Assembly (NCBI RefSeq): GCF_020523985.1 | Contig: NZ_JAIVKM010000002.1 | Span: 434,001 to 498,000 of the forward strand | Length of the DNA: 64,000 bases | Direction: 5' to 3' | From: Mangrovibacter yixingensis | Lineage (GTDB): Bacteria; Pseudomonadota; Gammaproteobacteria; Enterobacterales; Enterobacteriaceae | Shown here: positions 56,581 through 64,000 of the stretch, one piece after another | How the letters are laid out: each line of letters opens with the position of its first letter | How positions within the stretch are numbered: position 1 is the first letter of the stretch | Notes under the pieces: model-generated | What the model was told of the DNA's origin: nothing | What the model saw: the letters and a program-made list of their open reading frames with translations, nothing else | Database searches by the model: none | Position numbers and translations under genes: made by a program

Positions 56581-57348
56581 ATGTCCGTACCGCTGCTCCT
56601 AACCCTGTTAGCTGGTAGTTCGACATTTATTGGCGCATTTTTAGGGATAATAGGCCAAAAACCTTCTAACCGACTTCTGGCATTTGCTTTGGGATTTGCA
56701 GCAGGCATTATGCTGTTAATCTCTTTGATGGAAATGCTGCCTGCGGCACTTGATACTCCCGATATGTCCCCATTATTGGGTTACGGTATGTTCATCGCTG
56801 GCCTGATTGGGTACTTTGCTCTGGACCGCGCCCTGCCTCATGCCCATCCACAGGACCTGATGGATGGCAGTATCAATACCAGTAAACTAAGGCGTACTGC
56901 ATTATTACTTACTCTGGGGATTAGTCTGCATAACTTCCCGGAAGGGATAGCGACCTTTGTTACCGCGAGCAGTAACATTGAATTGGGGCTGGGTATTGCG
57001 CTCGCTGTTGCACTACACAATATTCCGGAAGGGTTGGCGGTTTCTGCACCGGTTTATGCAGCAACGGGTTCAAAGCGTAAAGCATTACTCTGGGCTGGCT
57101 TATCTGGTATGGCAGAAATACTGGGGGGGATTCTTGCCTGGTTGTTGCTCGGCAGTATGGTTTCCCCAATTGTGATGGCAGCAGTAATGGCTGCGGTTGC
57201 CGGGATTATGGTAGCACTGTCTGTTGATGAACTGATGCCGTTAGCAAAAGAAATCGACCCACAAAACAACCCCAGTTATGGCGTACTGTGCGGAATGGCG
57301 GTTATGGGGTTAAGCCTGAGTGCATTACAAGGTATGGGGTTGGGTTAA
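56581..57348 (+). CDS. zupT: ZIP-family divalent metal importer
   Basis: 255 residues (E. coli 257), eight membrane helices. The metal-site motifs [10 protein letters not shown] and [10 protein letters not shown] are intact. It imports zinc, iron, manganese and cobalt. The ATG follows AGGAGG. Confidence 0.97.
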   Translation: MSVPLLLTLLAGSSTFIGAFLGIIGQKPSNRLLAFALGFAAGIMLLISLMEMLPAALDTPDMSPLLGYGMFIAGLIGYFALDRALPHAHPQDLMDGSINTSKLRRTALLLTLGISLHNFPEGIATFVTASSNIELGLGIALAVALHNIPEGLAVSAPVYAATGSKRKALLWAGLSGMAEILGGILAWLLLGSMVSPIVMAAVMAAVAGIMVALSVDELMPLAKEIDPQNNPSYGVLCGMAVMGLSLSALQGMGLG

Positions 57349-57523
57349 TACCAGGCATTGACTCTGCACGCGATGGGCCTGGTATTCGCGGGTAATGAAT
57401 ATCTGGCAATCGCACAAAAAGCAGAACTTAAAACAGGAGCTTTAATACATATCTGACTTTATTTTTCCACAATCATTTATTGAAATATTTAACCCCATCA
57501 CATAAAATTAAACACTTAGTATT

Positions 57524-57539
57524 ATATAACGTGTTATAT
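57524..57539. promoter_or_regulatory. Palindrome upstream of maeA
   Basis: ATATAAC-GT-GTTATAT is a perfect palindrome and shares its right arm with a second imperfect one (GTTATAT-N6-ACATAAC). It lies 260 bp before maeA in the otherwise gene-free, AT-rich gap 57349-57798. A transcription-factor site is likely, the factor unknown. Confidence 0.4.
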
Positions 57540-57798
57540 GCGGTTACATAACGTAGTGTTTTTTTCTATTCATACTTCCCCTTCATCCTATCCATGGATA
57601 ACAATCAAACAAAAAACGCTAAAAAAACTAATTAAACTTTAATGCAATTAAAGTAATTAAAATTCTGTAAAAATGAGGTTTACAATCGGGACTAAATTAA
57701 ACCGTTACACCTCTACATCATACGCCAGACGTATATTTACATGGTGATGCTTATTTTCTCATGCGCCGTGGCAGTATGATCGTCCATGGAGCATTAAG

Positions 57799-59484
57799 AT
57801 GTTAAAAAAAAATTCTGTTTATACCCCATACACTGGGGCTATGCTGCTGGAAAATCCTTTACTGAATAAAGGACTGGCATTTTCTCATGAAGAGCGTATT
57901 GCTCTAAATTTAATTGGCCTGTTACCTGAACAAGTCGAAACTATCACAGAACAAACCGACCGTGCATGGTCCCAGTTTAATCACTTTAAACGCGACCTCT
58001 CCCGCCATATTTATTTACGAAATATCCAGGACACTAACGAAACATTATTCTATAACTTGTTGCGTGCGCACATGGAAGAGATGATGCCCATCATCTATAC
58101 CCCAACGGTAGGTGAGGCTTGCGAACACTTTTCTGATATCTACCGCCGGGCCCGAGGGTTATTTATTTCCTGGCCCGATCGCCATCGTATTGATGACATG
58201 CTGCAAAACTTTTCCCGTAATGACATCAAAGTCATTGTTGTTACAGATGGGGAACGTATTCTTGGCCTGGGTGACCAGGGGATTGGTGGTATGGGGATCC
58301 CTATTGGTAAATTATCACTCTACACAGCTTGCGGCGGTATCAACCCGGCATCCACTTTACCCATTATGCTGGATGTGGGCACTAATAATGCGCAACGCCT
58401 GGATGACCCTCTGTATATGGGCTGGCGCCACCCTCGTATCACGGATGGTGAATACCGTGAATTTATGGATATGTTTATCAATGCAGTTAAAGAACGCTGG
58501 CCGAATGTCCTGCTGCAATTTGAAGATTTTGCACAGAATAATGCAACGCAACTACTGAACCGTTACCGTGATGAACTGTGCTGCTTCAACGATGATATTC
58601 AGGGAACCGCCGCTGTTGCATTGGGCACACTGATTGCGGGTTCACAAGCTAAAGGGTCAAAACTTCGCGACCAGCGGATTGCATTCCTGGGTGCAGGCTC
58701 TGCCGGGTGCGGTATTGCTGAAACTATTATCGCGAGAATGGTGGCAGATGGCGCCAGTGAAGAGGAAGCACGCTCACGAGTCTTCATGGTGGATCGTTTT
58801 GGCCTGTTAACCGATGACATGCCAAACCTGCGAGACTTCCAACACCGCCTGGTCACCAGCCGGGAAAAAGTGCAGGACTGGGGTAACGAAGCCGGAACGA
58901 TTTCCTTAATGGATGTGGTACGCCATGCAAAACCCACAGTGTTAATCGGCGTATCCGGGCAACCTGGGTTATTCAGTGAAGAAATTATCAAAGAGATGCA
59001 TCGTCACTGCCCTCATCCGATTATTATGCCATTGTCCAACCCCACATCCCGTGCAGAAGCCAAGCCACAAGACTTGATTGCCTGGACTGAAGGTGCAGCA
59101 CTGGTTGCTACGGGAAGCCCGTTCCCACCAGTATGCTATCAGGATAATATTTACGACATTGCTCAATGTAACAATGCCTATATTTTCCCAGGCCTGGGGC
59201 TGGGGATCCTGGCTGCAAAAGCACGCCGTGTGACGGATGGTATGTTACTGGCTGCCAGCCAAACACTGGCTGACCACTCACCACTGGTGCAGACAGAGCG
59301 CGGTAAGTTACTGCCACCAATTGAAGAGATCGAACAGGTTTCCCAGGCAATCGCACTTTCTGTAGCAAAAGCCGCACAACAGGATGGTGTTGCCCCACAA
59401 ATGGATGACGATGCGATTCTTGCCGCTATCGAAAAAACCTTCTGGAAAGCCGAATACCAACCTTATAAACACGCTGCATTTTAA
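57799..59484 (+). CDS. maeA: NAD-dependent malic enzyme
   Basis: 561 residues (E. coli MaeA 565). Malate is decarboxylated to pyruvate with NAD+. Malic-enzyme motifs are present: [28 protein letters not shown], and the [11 protein letters not shown] nucleotide site. The long upstream gap suggests more than one regulator. It is followed, after a terminator, by an AEC carrier that may bring in its substrate. Confidence 0.96.
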   Translation: MLKKNSVYTPYTGAMLLENPLLNKGLAFSHEERIALNLIGLLPEQVETITEQTDRAWSQFNHFKRDLSRHIYLRNIQDTNETLFYNLLRAHMEEMMPIIYTPTVGEACEHFSDIYRRARGLFISWPDRHRIDDMLQNFSRNDIKVIVVTDGERILGLGDQGIGGMGIPIGKLSLYTACGGINPASTLPIMLDVGTNNAQRLDDPLYMGWRHPRITDGEYREFMDMFINAVKERWPNVLLQFEDFAQNNATQLLNRYRDELCCFNDDIQGTAAVALGTLIAGSQAKGSKLRDQRIAFLGAGSAGCGIAETIIARMVADGASEEEARSRVFMVDRFGLLTDDMPNLRDFQHRLVTSREKVQDWGNEAGTISLMDVVRHAKPTVLIGVSGQPGLFSEEIIKEMHRHCPHPIIMPLSNPTSRAEAKPQDLIAWTEGAALVATGSPFPPVCYQDNIYDIAQCNNAYIFPGLGLGILAAKARRVTDGMLLAASQTLADHSPLVQTERGKLLPPIEEIEQVSQAIALSVAKAAQQDGVAPQMDDDAILAAIEKTFWKAEYQPYKHAAF

Positions 59485-59501
59485 GTTATTTCCCCGCTTA
59501 T

Positions 59502-59532
59502 AAAAGATGCGCCAGTTACTGGCGCATCTTTT
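59502..59532 (+). terminator. Terminator after maeA
   Basis: AAAAGATGCGCCAG and its complement form a perfect 14-bp stem with a TTA loop, ending in T. Confidence 0.9.
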
Positions 59533-59654
59533 ATTTTTCACACCTATTTCCCTGCCGAGATATAACCAGAAATATATTCTTCTTAGCACAGGATTACACA
59601 ATAATTGCTTTATTAAATTTAAACAGCCTTTAGTAATTAATGTTAGCCCCTTGC

Positions 59655-59670
59655 TGTGACTAACATCACT
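59655..59670. promoter_or_regulatory. CRP-like site before the AEC carrier gene
   Basis: TGTGA-CTAACA-TCACT matches 9 of 10 core positions, about 180 bp before the gene. Apart from this and the maeA terminator, I see nothing in the AT-rich gap 59485-59846. Confidence 0.6.
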
Positions 59671-59846
59671 CACAAAGCACACTAACAACTATATATTCAA
59701 CGCACCATAAAAATTATTTAATATTACAAAATCAGAGTAATAGACCTTTTATTCATAGAGTTAATCAGGAAACCTCAGTATGAGACAGCATCACTAAAAA
59801 GATAAAAAGGCTATTTATTCGCTCAATACTATTACAAGGTAATATT

Positions 59847-60734
59847 ATGCCGACGCTACTCCTATCTTCATTATTTCCACTTGTATTTATTATGGTTCTT
59901 GGCTGGCTAAGTGGTAAATTGGGTTATACTCGTCGTGAAGATGCTTCTGTATTAGCAACTGTCGTTATCCGTTTCGCTCTGCCTTTACATTTATTTATGG
60001 GGGCACTCAAAACAGACCCTGATAAAATTCAAAACCTACCATTCATGGCTGTACTGGTATTTGGTTTGATGGGGTCGTGGTTACTGGCATTACTTATTTC
60101 ACGTTTTATTTTTCGCCATGATATTAAAACCAGCGCTATTCAGTCACTGGTTTGTGCCTTCCCGGATATGGCTTACTTTGGTGCACCGGTACTGGCGGTA
60201 TTGATTGGCCCGGAGGGTTTTCTGGGTGTTCTGATAGGTAACCTGAAAGGTAGCGAATCGGAAGCTGTTAGCCTGGGCAGCATGATAGCCACAAATCTTT
60301 TTAAAGCTGTTCGTAACCCTATTGTCTGGATCCCGATTCTGGGGGTGCTGCTGAGCCTGAGTGGCCTTAAAATCCCGGCACTACTGGAATCACCTATTGA
60401 GATGATGGGGAAAACTGCGGGAGGGATTTCGTTGTTTGCTCTGGGGTTATTGTTCTATGGCGAACGCCCATCTTTTAATGTACATACGCTCACCAATATC
60501 AGTATTAAGAACCTGATCCAACCAGCATTAATGGTTGCAGCCGGGCTTGCTGTTGGCTTGAGCCACACATTTATGCAGCAGGTGGTAATTATCGGTGCAA
60601 CGCCTTCAGCCATTGCTGCAGGTATGTTTGCCATACGTAGCGATACTTATGTGGAATCGGCCTCATCATCCATTTTATTGGGGACCGCACTGGGAATTGT
60701 GACCGAGGGCATCATGATTTATTTGGTATCCTGA
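59847..60734 (+). CDS. AEC-family transporter (auxin efflux carrier type)
   Basis: 295 residues, ten predicted membrane helices in two five-helix repeats typical of AEC (PIN-like) carriers. Bacterial members move malate, malonate or other short acids. The position after maeA and the upstream CRP-like site favour malate or a related acid (inference). Confidence 0.85.
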   Translation: MPTLLLSSLFPLVFIMVLGWLSGKLGYTRREDASVLATVVIRFALPLHLFMGALKTDPDKIQNLPFMAVLVFGLMGSWLLALLISRFIFRHDIKTSAIQSLVCAFPDMAYFGAPVLAVLIGPEGFLGVLIGNLKGSESEAVSLGSMIATNLFKAVRNPIVWIPILGVLLSLSGLKIPALLESPIEMMGKTAGGISLFALGLLFYGERPSFNVHTLTNISIKNLIQPALMVAAGLAVGLSHTFMQQVVIIGATPSAIAAGMFAIRSDTYVESASSSILLGTALGIVTEGIMIYLVS

Positions 60735-60749
60735 AGATGCCAAAAGCAA

Positions 60750-60773
60750 TGTGGCAGCCATTTGGCTGCCACA
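60750..60773. terminator. Hairpin between the AEC gene and ribB
   Basis: TGTGGCAGCC and GGCTGCCACA form a perfect 10-bp stem with an ATTT loop between two convergent genes. T runs are short on both sides. Confidence 0.65.
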
Positions 60774-60803
60774 GAAAATAAAGAGGTAATGGCCAGTTAG
60801 TTG

Positions 60804-61457
60804 TTAGCTGGCTTTGCGCTCAGTAGCCTGGCGGTAAGCTACGATGTCTTCGATGGTGACAACAGCTAAGTTGTGTTTACCTGCAAATTCGATACAACCC
60901 GGAGCACGTGCCATAGTGCCATCATCGTTGGTCAGTTCACACAGCACACCCATCGGTTTGAAACCGGCCAGTGTAACCAAATCTACAGTTGCTTCAGTGT
61001 GGCCACCGCGGGTAAGCACACCACCAGCCTGAGCACGCAACGGGAAAACATGCCCCGGACGGTTTAAATCACTGGGTTTTGCGCCGTCAGCAATTGCGGC
61101 ACGCACCGTAGTCAGCCTGTCAGCCGCAGAAACACCAGTAGTTACACCGTGAGCCGCTTCAATGGTAACAGTAAAACCGGTACCGAACGCACTGGTGTTA
61201 TTTTCTACCATCATCGGCAGGTCAAGTTGCTTACGGCGTTCATCTGTAATGCACAAACAAACAATCCCGCTCCCATGACGAATGGTGAGTGCCATTTGTT
61301 CAACCGTCATGTTTTCGGCGGCGAAAATCATGTCACCTTCGTTTTCACGATCTTCGTCATCAAGGACCATTACACCACGGCCCTCGCGTAGTGCAGCGAG
61401 CGCTTGTTCAACGCGTTCAGTAGGCGTGCCAAAAGAAGAAAGCAGCGTCTGATTCAT
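60804..61457 (-). CDS. ribB: 3,4-dihydroxy-2-butanone-4-phosphate synthase
   Basis: 217 residues, as in E. coli. Makes the four-carbon unit of riboflavin from ribulose 5-phosphate. The acidic active-site loop [10 protein letters not shown] and RPGHVFPL are intact. The ATG at 61457 matches E. coli; GAGG lies nine bases upstream. Controlled by the FMN riboswitch in its leader. Confidence 0.97.
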   Translation of the reverse strand: MNQTLLSSFGTPTERVEQALAALREGRGVMVLDDEDRENEGDMIFAAENMTVEQMALTIRHGSGIVCLCITDERRKQLDLPMMVENNTSAFGTGFTVTIEAAHGVTTGVSAADRLTTVRAAIADGAKPSDLNRPGHVFPLRAQAGGVLTRGGHTEATVDLVTLAGFKPMGVLCELTNDDGTMARAPGCIEFAGKHNLAVVTIEDIVAYRQATERKAS

Positions 61458-61564
61458 GGTAAGAAACCTCATTAAACTTATGGATTACCAGAACCAGGGC
61501 AGTCTTAGGAGTGCCAAAAGGCAAATAAAATAACGCGAGCGGGTTTTCACCCGACTGGATCGCT

Positions 61565-61705
61565 ATCCTCTCCCATCCGGACTCTAACCGTCGGCCCCGG
61601 AATTACACCGAGTCTGCTGACCTCCGTCATGACAACGGAGCGCTCGCGGGCTTTCAGCAAGGTGCTGATTTACCGCCGGTGGGGAATTTCGCCCCGCCCT
61701 GAGAA
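61565..61705 (-). ncRNA. FMN riboswitch (RFN element) in the ribB leader
   Basis: On the minus strand the conserved RFN blocks appear in order: CAGGGCGGGGCGAAATTCCC, ACCGGCGGTAAATCAG, a variable arm, then GCCGACGGTTAGAGTCCGGA and GATGGGAGAGG. A CGGGTGAAAACCCG hairpin follows toward ribB and is the likely expression switch. Confidence 0.96.
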
Positions 61706-61830
61706 TAAACGCTGTTACTATAACGCCAATCCGCTAACCCGGCAACGGGCTTAAAAATATTTCTGGTTTATCCCCCCGGATTCAGCGATTACAATAGAAG
61801 AATCACCTCACTTTATTGCCGGAAAAGACA

Positions 61831-62097
61831 ATGATTGATCCAAAAAAAATTGAGCAGATAGCCCGTCAGATTCACGAATCAATGCCCAAAGGCATGCGTG
61901 ATTTTGGTGAAGATGTTGAGAAAAAAATCCGCCAGACCCTGCAATCACAACTGACGCGCCTGGACATGGTGAGCCGTGAAGAGTTTGATGTTCAGACACA
62001 AGTTTTACTGCGGACTCGCGAAAAACTTGCTGTGCTGGAACAACGCCTTGCCGCACTTGAAAGTGCGCAGAAACAAGAAGGTGACGAACAGGCATAA
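61831..62097 (+). CDS. ubiK: Ubiquinone biosynthesis accessory factor
   Basis: 88 residues, coiled-coil ([13 protein letters not shown] start as in E. coli YqiC/UbiK). It binds UbiJ and helps assemble the ubiquinone enzymes. The start at 61831 follows the E. coli protein, five codons into the longer ORF. Confidence 0.94.
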   Translation: MIDPKKIEQIARQIHESMPKGMRDFGEDVEKKIRQTLQSQLTRLDMVSREEFDVQTQVLLRTREKLAVLEQRLAALESAQKQEGDEQA

Positions 62098-62169
62098 CCC
62101 TGAAAAACCAACGGCTGGTAACATTAACTGACTGCCAACCGTTGGTGGCTCACAGGGTTCAGTTCAGGA

Positions 62170-63594
62170 TCACTGATTCTGAATTTTACGAATAATATTG
62201 GTGGTTGAGCAGCCATCTTCGAAATTGAGCACCAGCACATCTCCGCCATTTGCCCAAACTTCTTTACTCCCGGCGATATCTTCCGGTTTGTAATCGCCGC
62301 CTTTTACCAGTAAATCAGGCAAAATATCAGCGATTAAACGCTGTGGGGTATCTTCTTCAAACCCGACCACCCAGTCGACTGATTCCAGTGCTGCCAGCAC
62401 GATCATACGTTGTTCAAGCGCATTGACCGGACGGGTTTCCCCTTTCAAACGCCGCGTAGAGGCATCGCTGTTTACCGCCACAATCAGCCTGTCGCCCAGC
62501 TTACGGGCATTTGCCAGATAGGAAACATGCCCGGCATGCAGTATGTCGAACACACCGTTCGTCATGACCACTTTTTCGCCCCGCTTACGGGCATCACTGA
62601 CAGCCTGTTTCAGCGCTGCTTCGCTCATCACGCCGAACCCAGTTTCAGCCCGGCCACGCACCGCATTTTCCAGTTCAATCGGCGAAACTGTGGATGTACC
62701 CAGTTTTCCGACAACAACCCCAGCTGCAGCATTAGCAAAATAACAGGCCTCTTCCATTGAGTTACCTGCCGCCAGGGTCGCAGCCAGCACGCCAATAACT
62801 GTGTCCCCGGCCCCTGTTACATCGTAAACTTCTTGTGCCTGGGTTGGCATGTGAAGAGGAGCCTTACCCGGCTGCAATAAGCTCATACCTTGTTCTGAAC
62901 GCGTTACCAGCAAAGCACTCAAATCGTAATCCGCAATGAGTTTCAAACCGCGCTCAACAATTTGTTCTTCTGTAGCGCATTTACCCACTACAGCTTCAAA
63001 TTCAGATAAGTTTGGCGTCAGCAAAGTCGCCCCACGGTAACGTTCAAAATCGGTACCTTTCGGGTCGATTAATACCGGTACTCCCGCCTCGCGGGCCAGT
63101 GTAATCATTTGCTGAACAGAAGCCAGTGCTCCCTTGGCATAATCAGACAGCACAATCGCGCCCATCTCAGGCAACGCCTGCTGGATACGTTCATGCAATG
63201 GAGCCGGGTCAACACCTTCGAAACCTTCTTCAAAATCGAGGCGAATCAGCTGCTGGTTACGTGACAATACACGTAATTTGGTGATTGTCGGGTGAGTTGG
63301 TACGGAAACGAAATCACATTTAACATGCACATCCGCCAGAGACTGGCTCAGCGCCCGTGCAGCATCATCAATCCCTGTGAGGCCCACCAAACGTGAACTG
63401 GCCCCCAGAGAAGCAATGTTCATCGCAACGTTAGCTGCGCCACCCGGGCGCTCTTCAATGGTATCCACTTTCACCACAGGAACAGGCGCTTCAGGGGAAA
63501 TTCGGCTGGTAGGGCCATACCAATAGCGGTCCAGCATGACATCGCCTACCACCAGGACGCCAGCACGGTTGTATTCGGGCAGCGTTACTTTCAT
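62170..63594 (-). CDS. hldE: Bifunctional heptose-7-phosphate kinase / heptose-1-phosphate adenylyltransferase
   Basis: 474 residues (E. coli 477). The N-terminal ribokinase domain carries [11 protein letters not shown]; the C-terminal cytidylyltransferase domain carries [14 protein letters not shown] (HxGH). It makes ADP-heptose for LPS inner core. glnE lies upstream on the same strand. Confidence 0.97.
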   Translation of the reverse strand: MKVTLPEYNRAGVLVVGDVMLDRYWYGPTSRISPEAPVPVVKVDTIEERPGGAANVAMNIASLGASSRLVGLTGIDDAARALSQSLADVHVKCDFVSVPTHPTITKLRVLSRNQQLIRLDFEEGFEGVDPAPLHERIQQALPEMGAIVLSDYAKGALASVQQMITLAREAGVPVLIDPKGTDFERYRGATLLTPNLSEFEAVVGKCATEEQIVERGLKLIADYDLSALLVTRSEQGMSLLQPGKAPLHMPTQAQEVYDVTGAGDTVIGVLAATLAAGNSMEEACYFANAAAGVVVGKLGTSTVSPIELENAVRGRAETGFGVMSEAALKQAVSDARKRGEKVVMTNGVFDILHAGHVSYLANARKLGDRLIVAVNSDASTRRLKGETRPVNALEQRMIVLAALESVDWVVGFEEDTPQRLIADILPDLLVKGGDYKPEDIAGSKEVWANGGDVLVLNFEDGCSTTNIIRKIQNQ

Positions 63595-63662
63595 TCCTTA
63601 TTCTCCAGCAGAGATAGCAAATTTGCGCGCGATAATACCACAACTGAGATTAATCGCACTGT

Positions 63663-64000
63663 TCAGGCCTGCTCCAGCCAGGTATTCCAGCTGGTTATCA
63701 CTTGTTGGCGCTCAACTTCAAAGGCATCCGGCTCCACGTGCCCAGGCTGAGCCTGCAAAGCCAGGTGATGCAAGGCATCACGCAACGTCACATAAGCTGA
63801 CGTGAGTGCGTGAGCTTCTTCTTCAGGCATAATTCCATGCTGGGCCAGCAACGCCAGAATGCGCACGTTATCAGACCAGCGGGTCAGACCGGGGACTTTG
63901 GCTGCATCGCGCAACACCAGGTATTGCGTGATAAATTCAATGTCAGTAATTCCCCCCTGATCCGCTTTGATGTCAAACCGGCCACGGTGTTTATTACCAA
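63663..64000 (-). CDS. glnE: Glutamine synthetase adenylyltransferase, C-terminal part (start outside window)
   Basis: The frame is open to the window edge. Visible is the end of the second nucleotidyltransferase-associated helical domain ([30 protein letters not shown]). Order with hldE is as in E. coli. GlnE adds or removes AMP on glutamine synthetase. Confidence 0.93.
   Translation of the reverse strand, partial: GNKHRGRFDIKADQGGITDIEFITQYLVLRDAAKVPGLTRWSDNVRILALLAQHGIMPEEEAHALTSAYVTLRDALHHLALQAQPGHVEPDAFEVERQQVITSWNTWLEQA

Noticed and set aside
57515-57560. ModE site upstream of maeA
   Set aside because: Half-sites resemble ModE arms, but spacing is 6 rather than 8 and maeA has no known link to molybdate.

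Overview
The window is chromosomal DNA from a member of the Enterobacterales close to the Enterobacteriaceae, but not E. coli itself. The backbone follows E. coli gene order: exbD-exbB / metC-yghB-yqhC-yqhD-dkgA / ygiQ-ftsP-plsC-parC / mdaB-ygiN / parE-yqiA-cpdA-yqiB-nudF / tolC-ygiB-ygiC / ygiD / zupT / ribB / ubiK / hldE-glnE. Protein lengths match E. coli within a few residues. The genus cannot be fixed from sequence alone. No tRNA, rRNA, CRISPR array, insertion sequence or prophage gene was seen.

Layout. 1-2.1 kb: the 3' end of a chemoreceptor gene ending in a CheR-binding NWETF tail, then 2.5 copies of a 124-bp tandem repeat and a small exported protein. 2.1-5.1 kb: a minus-strand quinone/electrophile operon (LysR regulator, yqjF-like DoxX, yqjG, esterase). 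5.3-10.5 kb: a PAS-GGDEF diguanylate cyclase; a molybdate-linked pair of binding proteins behind a perfect ModE-type operator; a LysR regulator divergent from phenolic acid decarboxylase; an esterase remnant; a two-domain molbindin. 10.7-14.3 kb: a small unknown protein, a purine permease with candidate NtrC and sigma-54 sites, a universal stress protein and an MscS-type channel.

14.4-22 kb: a uronide-utilisation locus. A sodium:solute symporter, a heparinase II/III-like lyase and a three-gene TRAP transporter sit behind KdgR-like and CRP-like sites. 22-23.5 kb: three unrecognised genes. 23.6-38.9 kb: backbone genes (ExbBD, methionine synthesis, aldehyde reductases, YgiQ, FtsP, PlsC, topoisomerase IV subunit A, the MdaB/YgiN quinone pair).

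39-47.2 kb: the most unusual segment, inserted between ygiN and parE. A tight seven-gene operon encodes an argininosuccinate-lyase-like C-N lyase, a polar-amino-acid-type ABC importer, two tandem CE4 'polysaccharide deacetylase' amidohydrolases and an MmgE/PrpD protein, with a divergent LysR regulator. An MmgE/PrpD epimerase plus a fumarase/aspartase-superfamily lyase is the enzyme logic of iminodisuccinate breakdown, and an ASL-like enzyme is the lyase of EDDS breakdown. The operon may therefore import and dismantle a natural aminopolycarboxylate or a related imino/ureido acid. This is inference.

47.3-64 kb: backbone again, from parE to glnE, with a clear marbox before tolC, a Fur-type box before zupT, an FMN riboswitch before ribB, and NAD-malic enzyme followed by an AEC-family carrier with its own CRP-like site.
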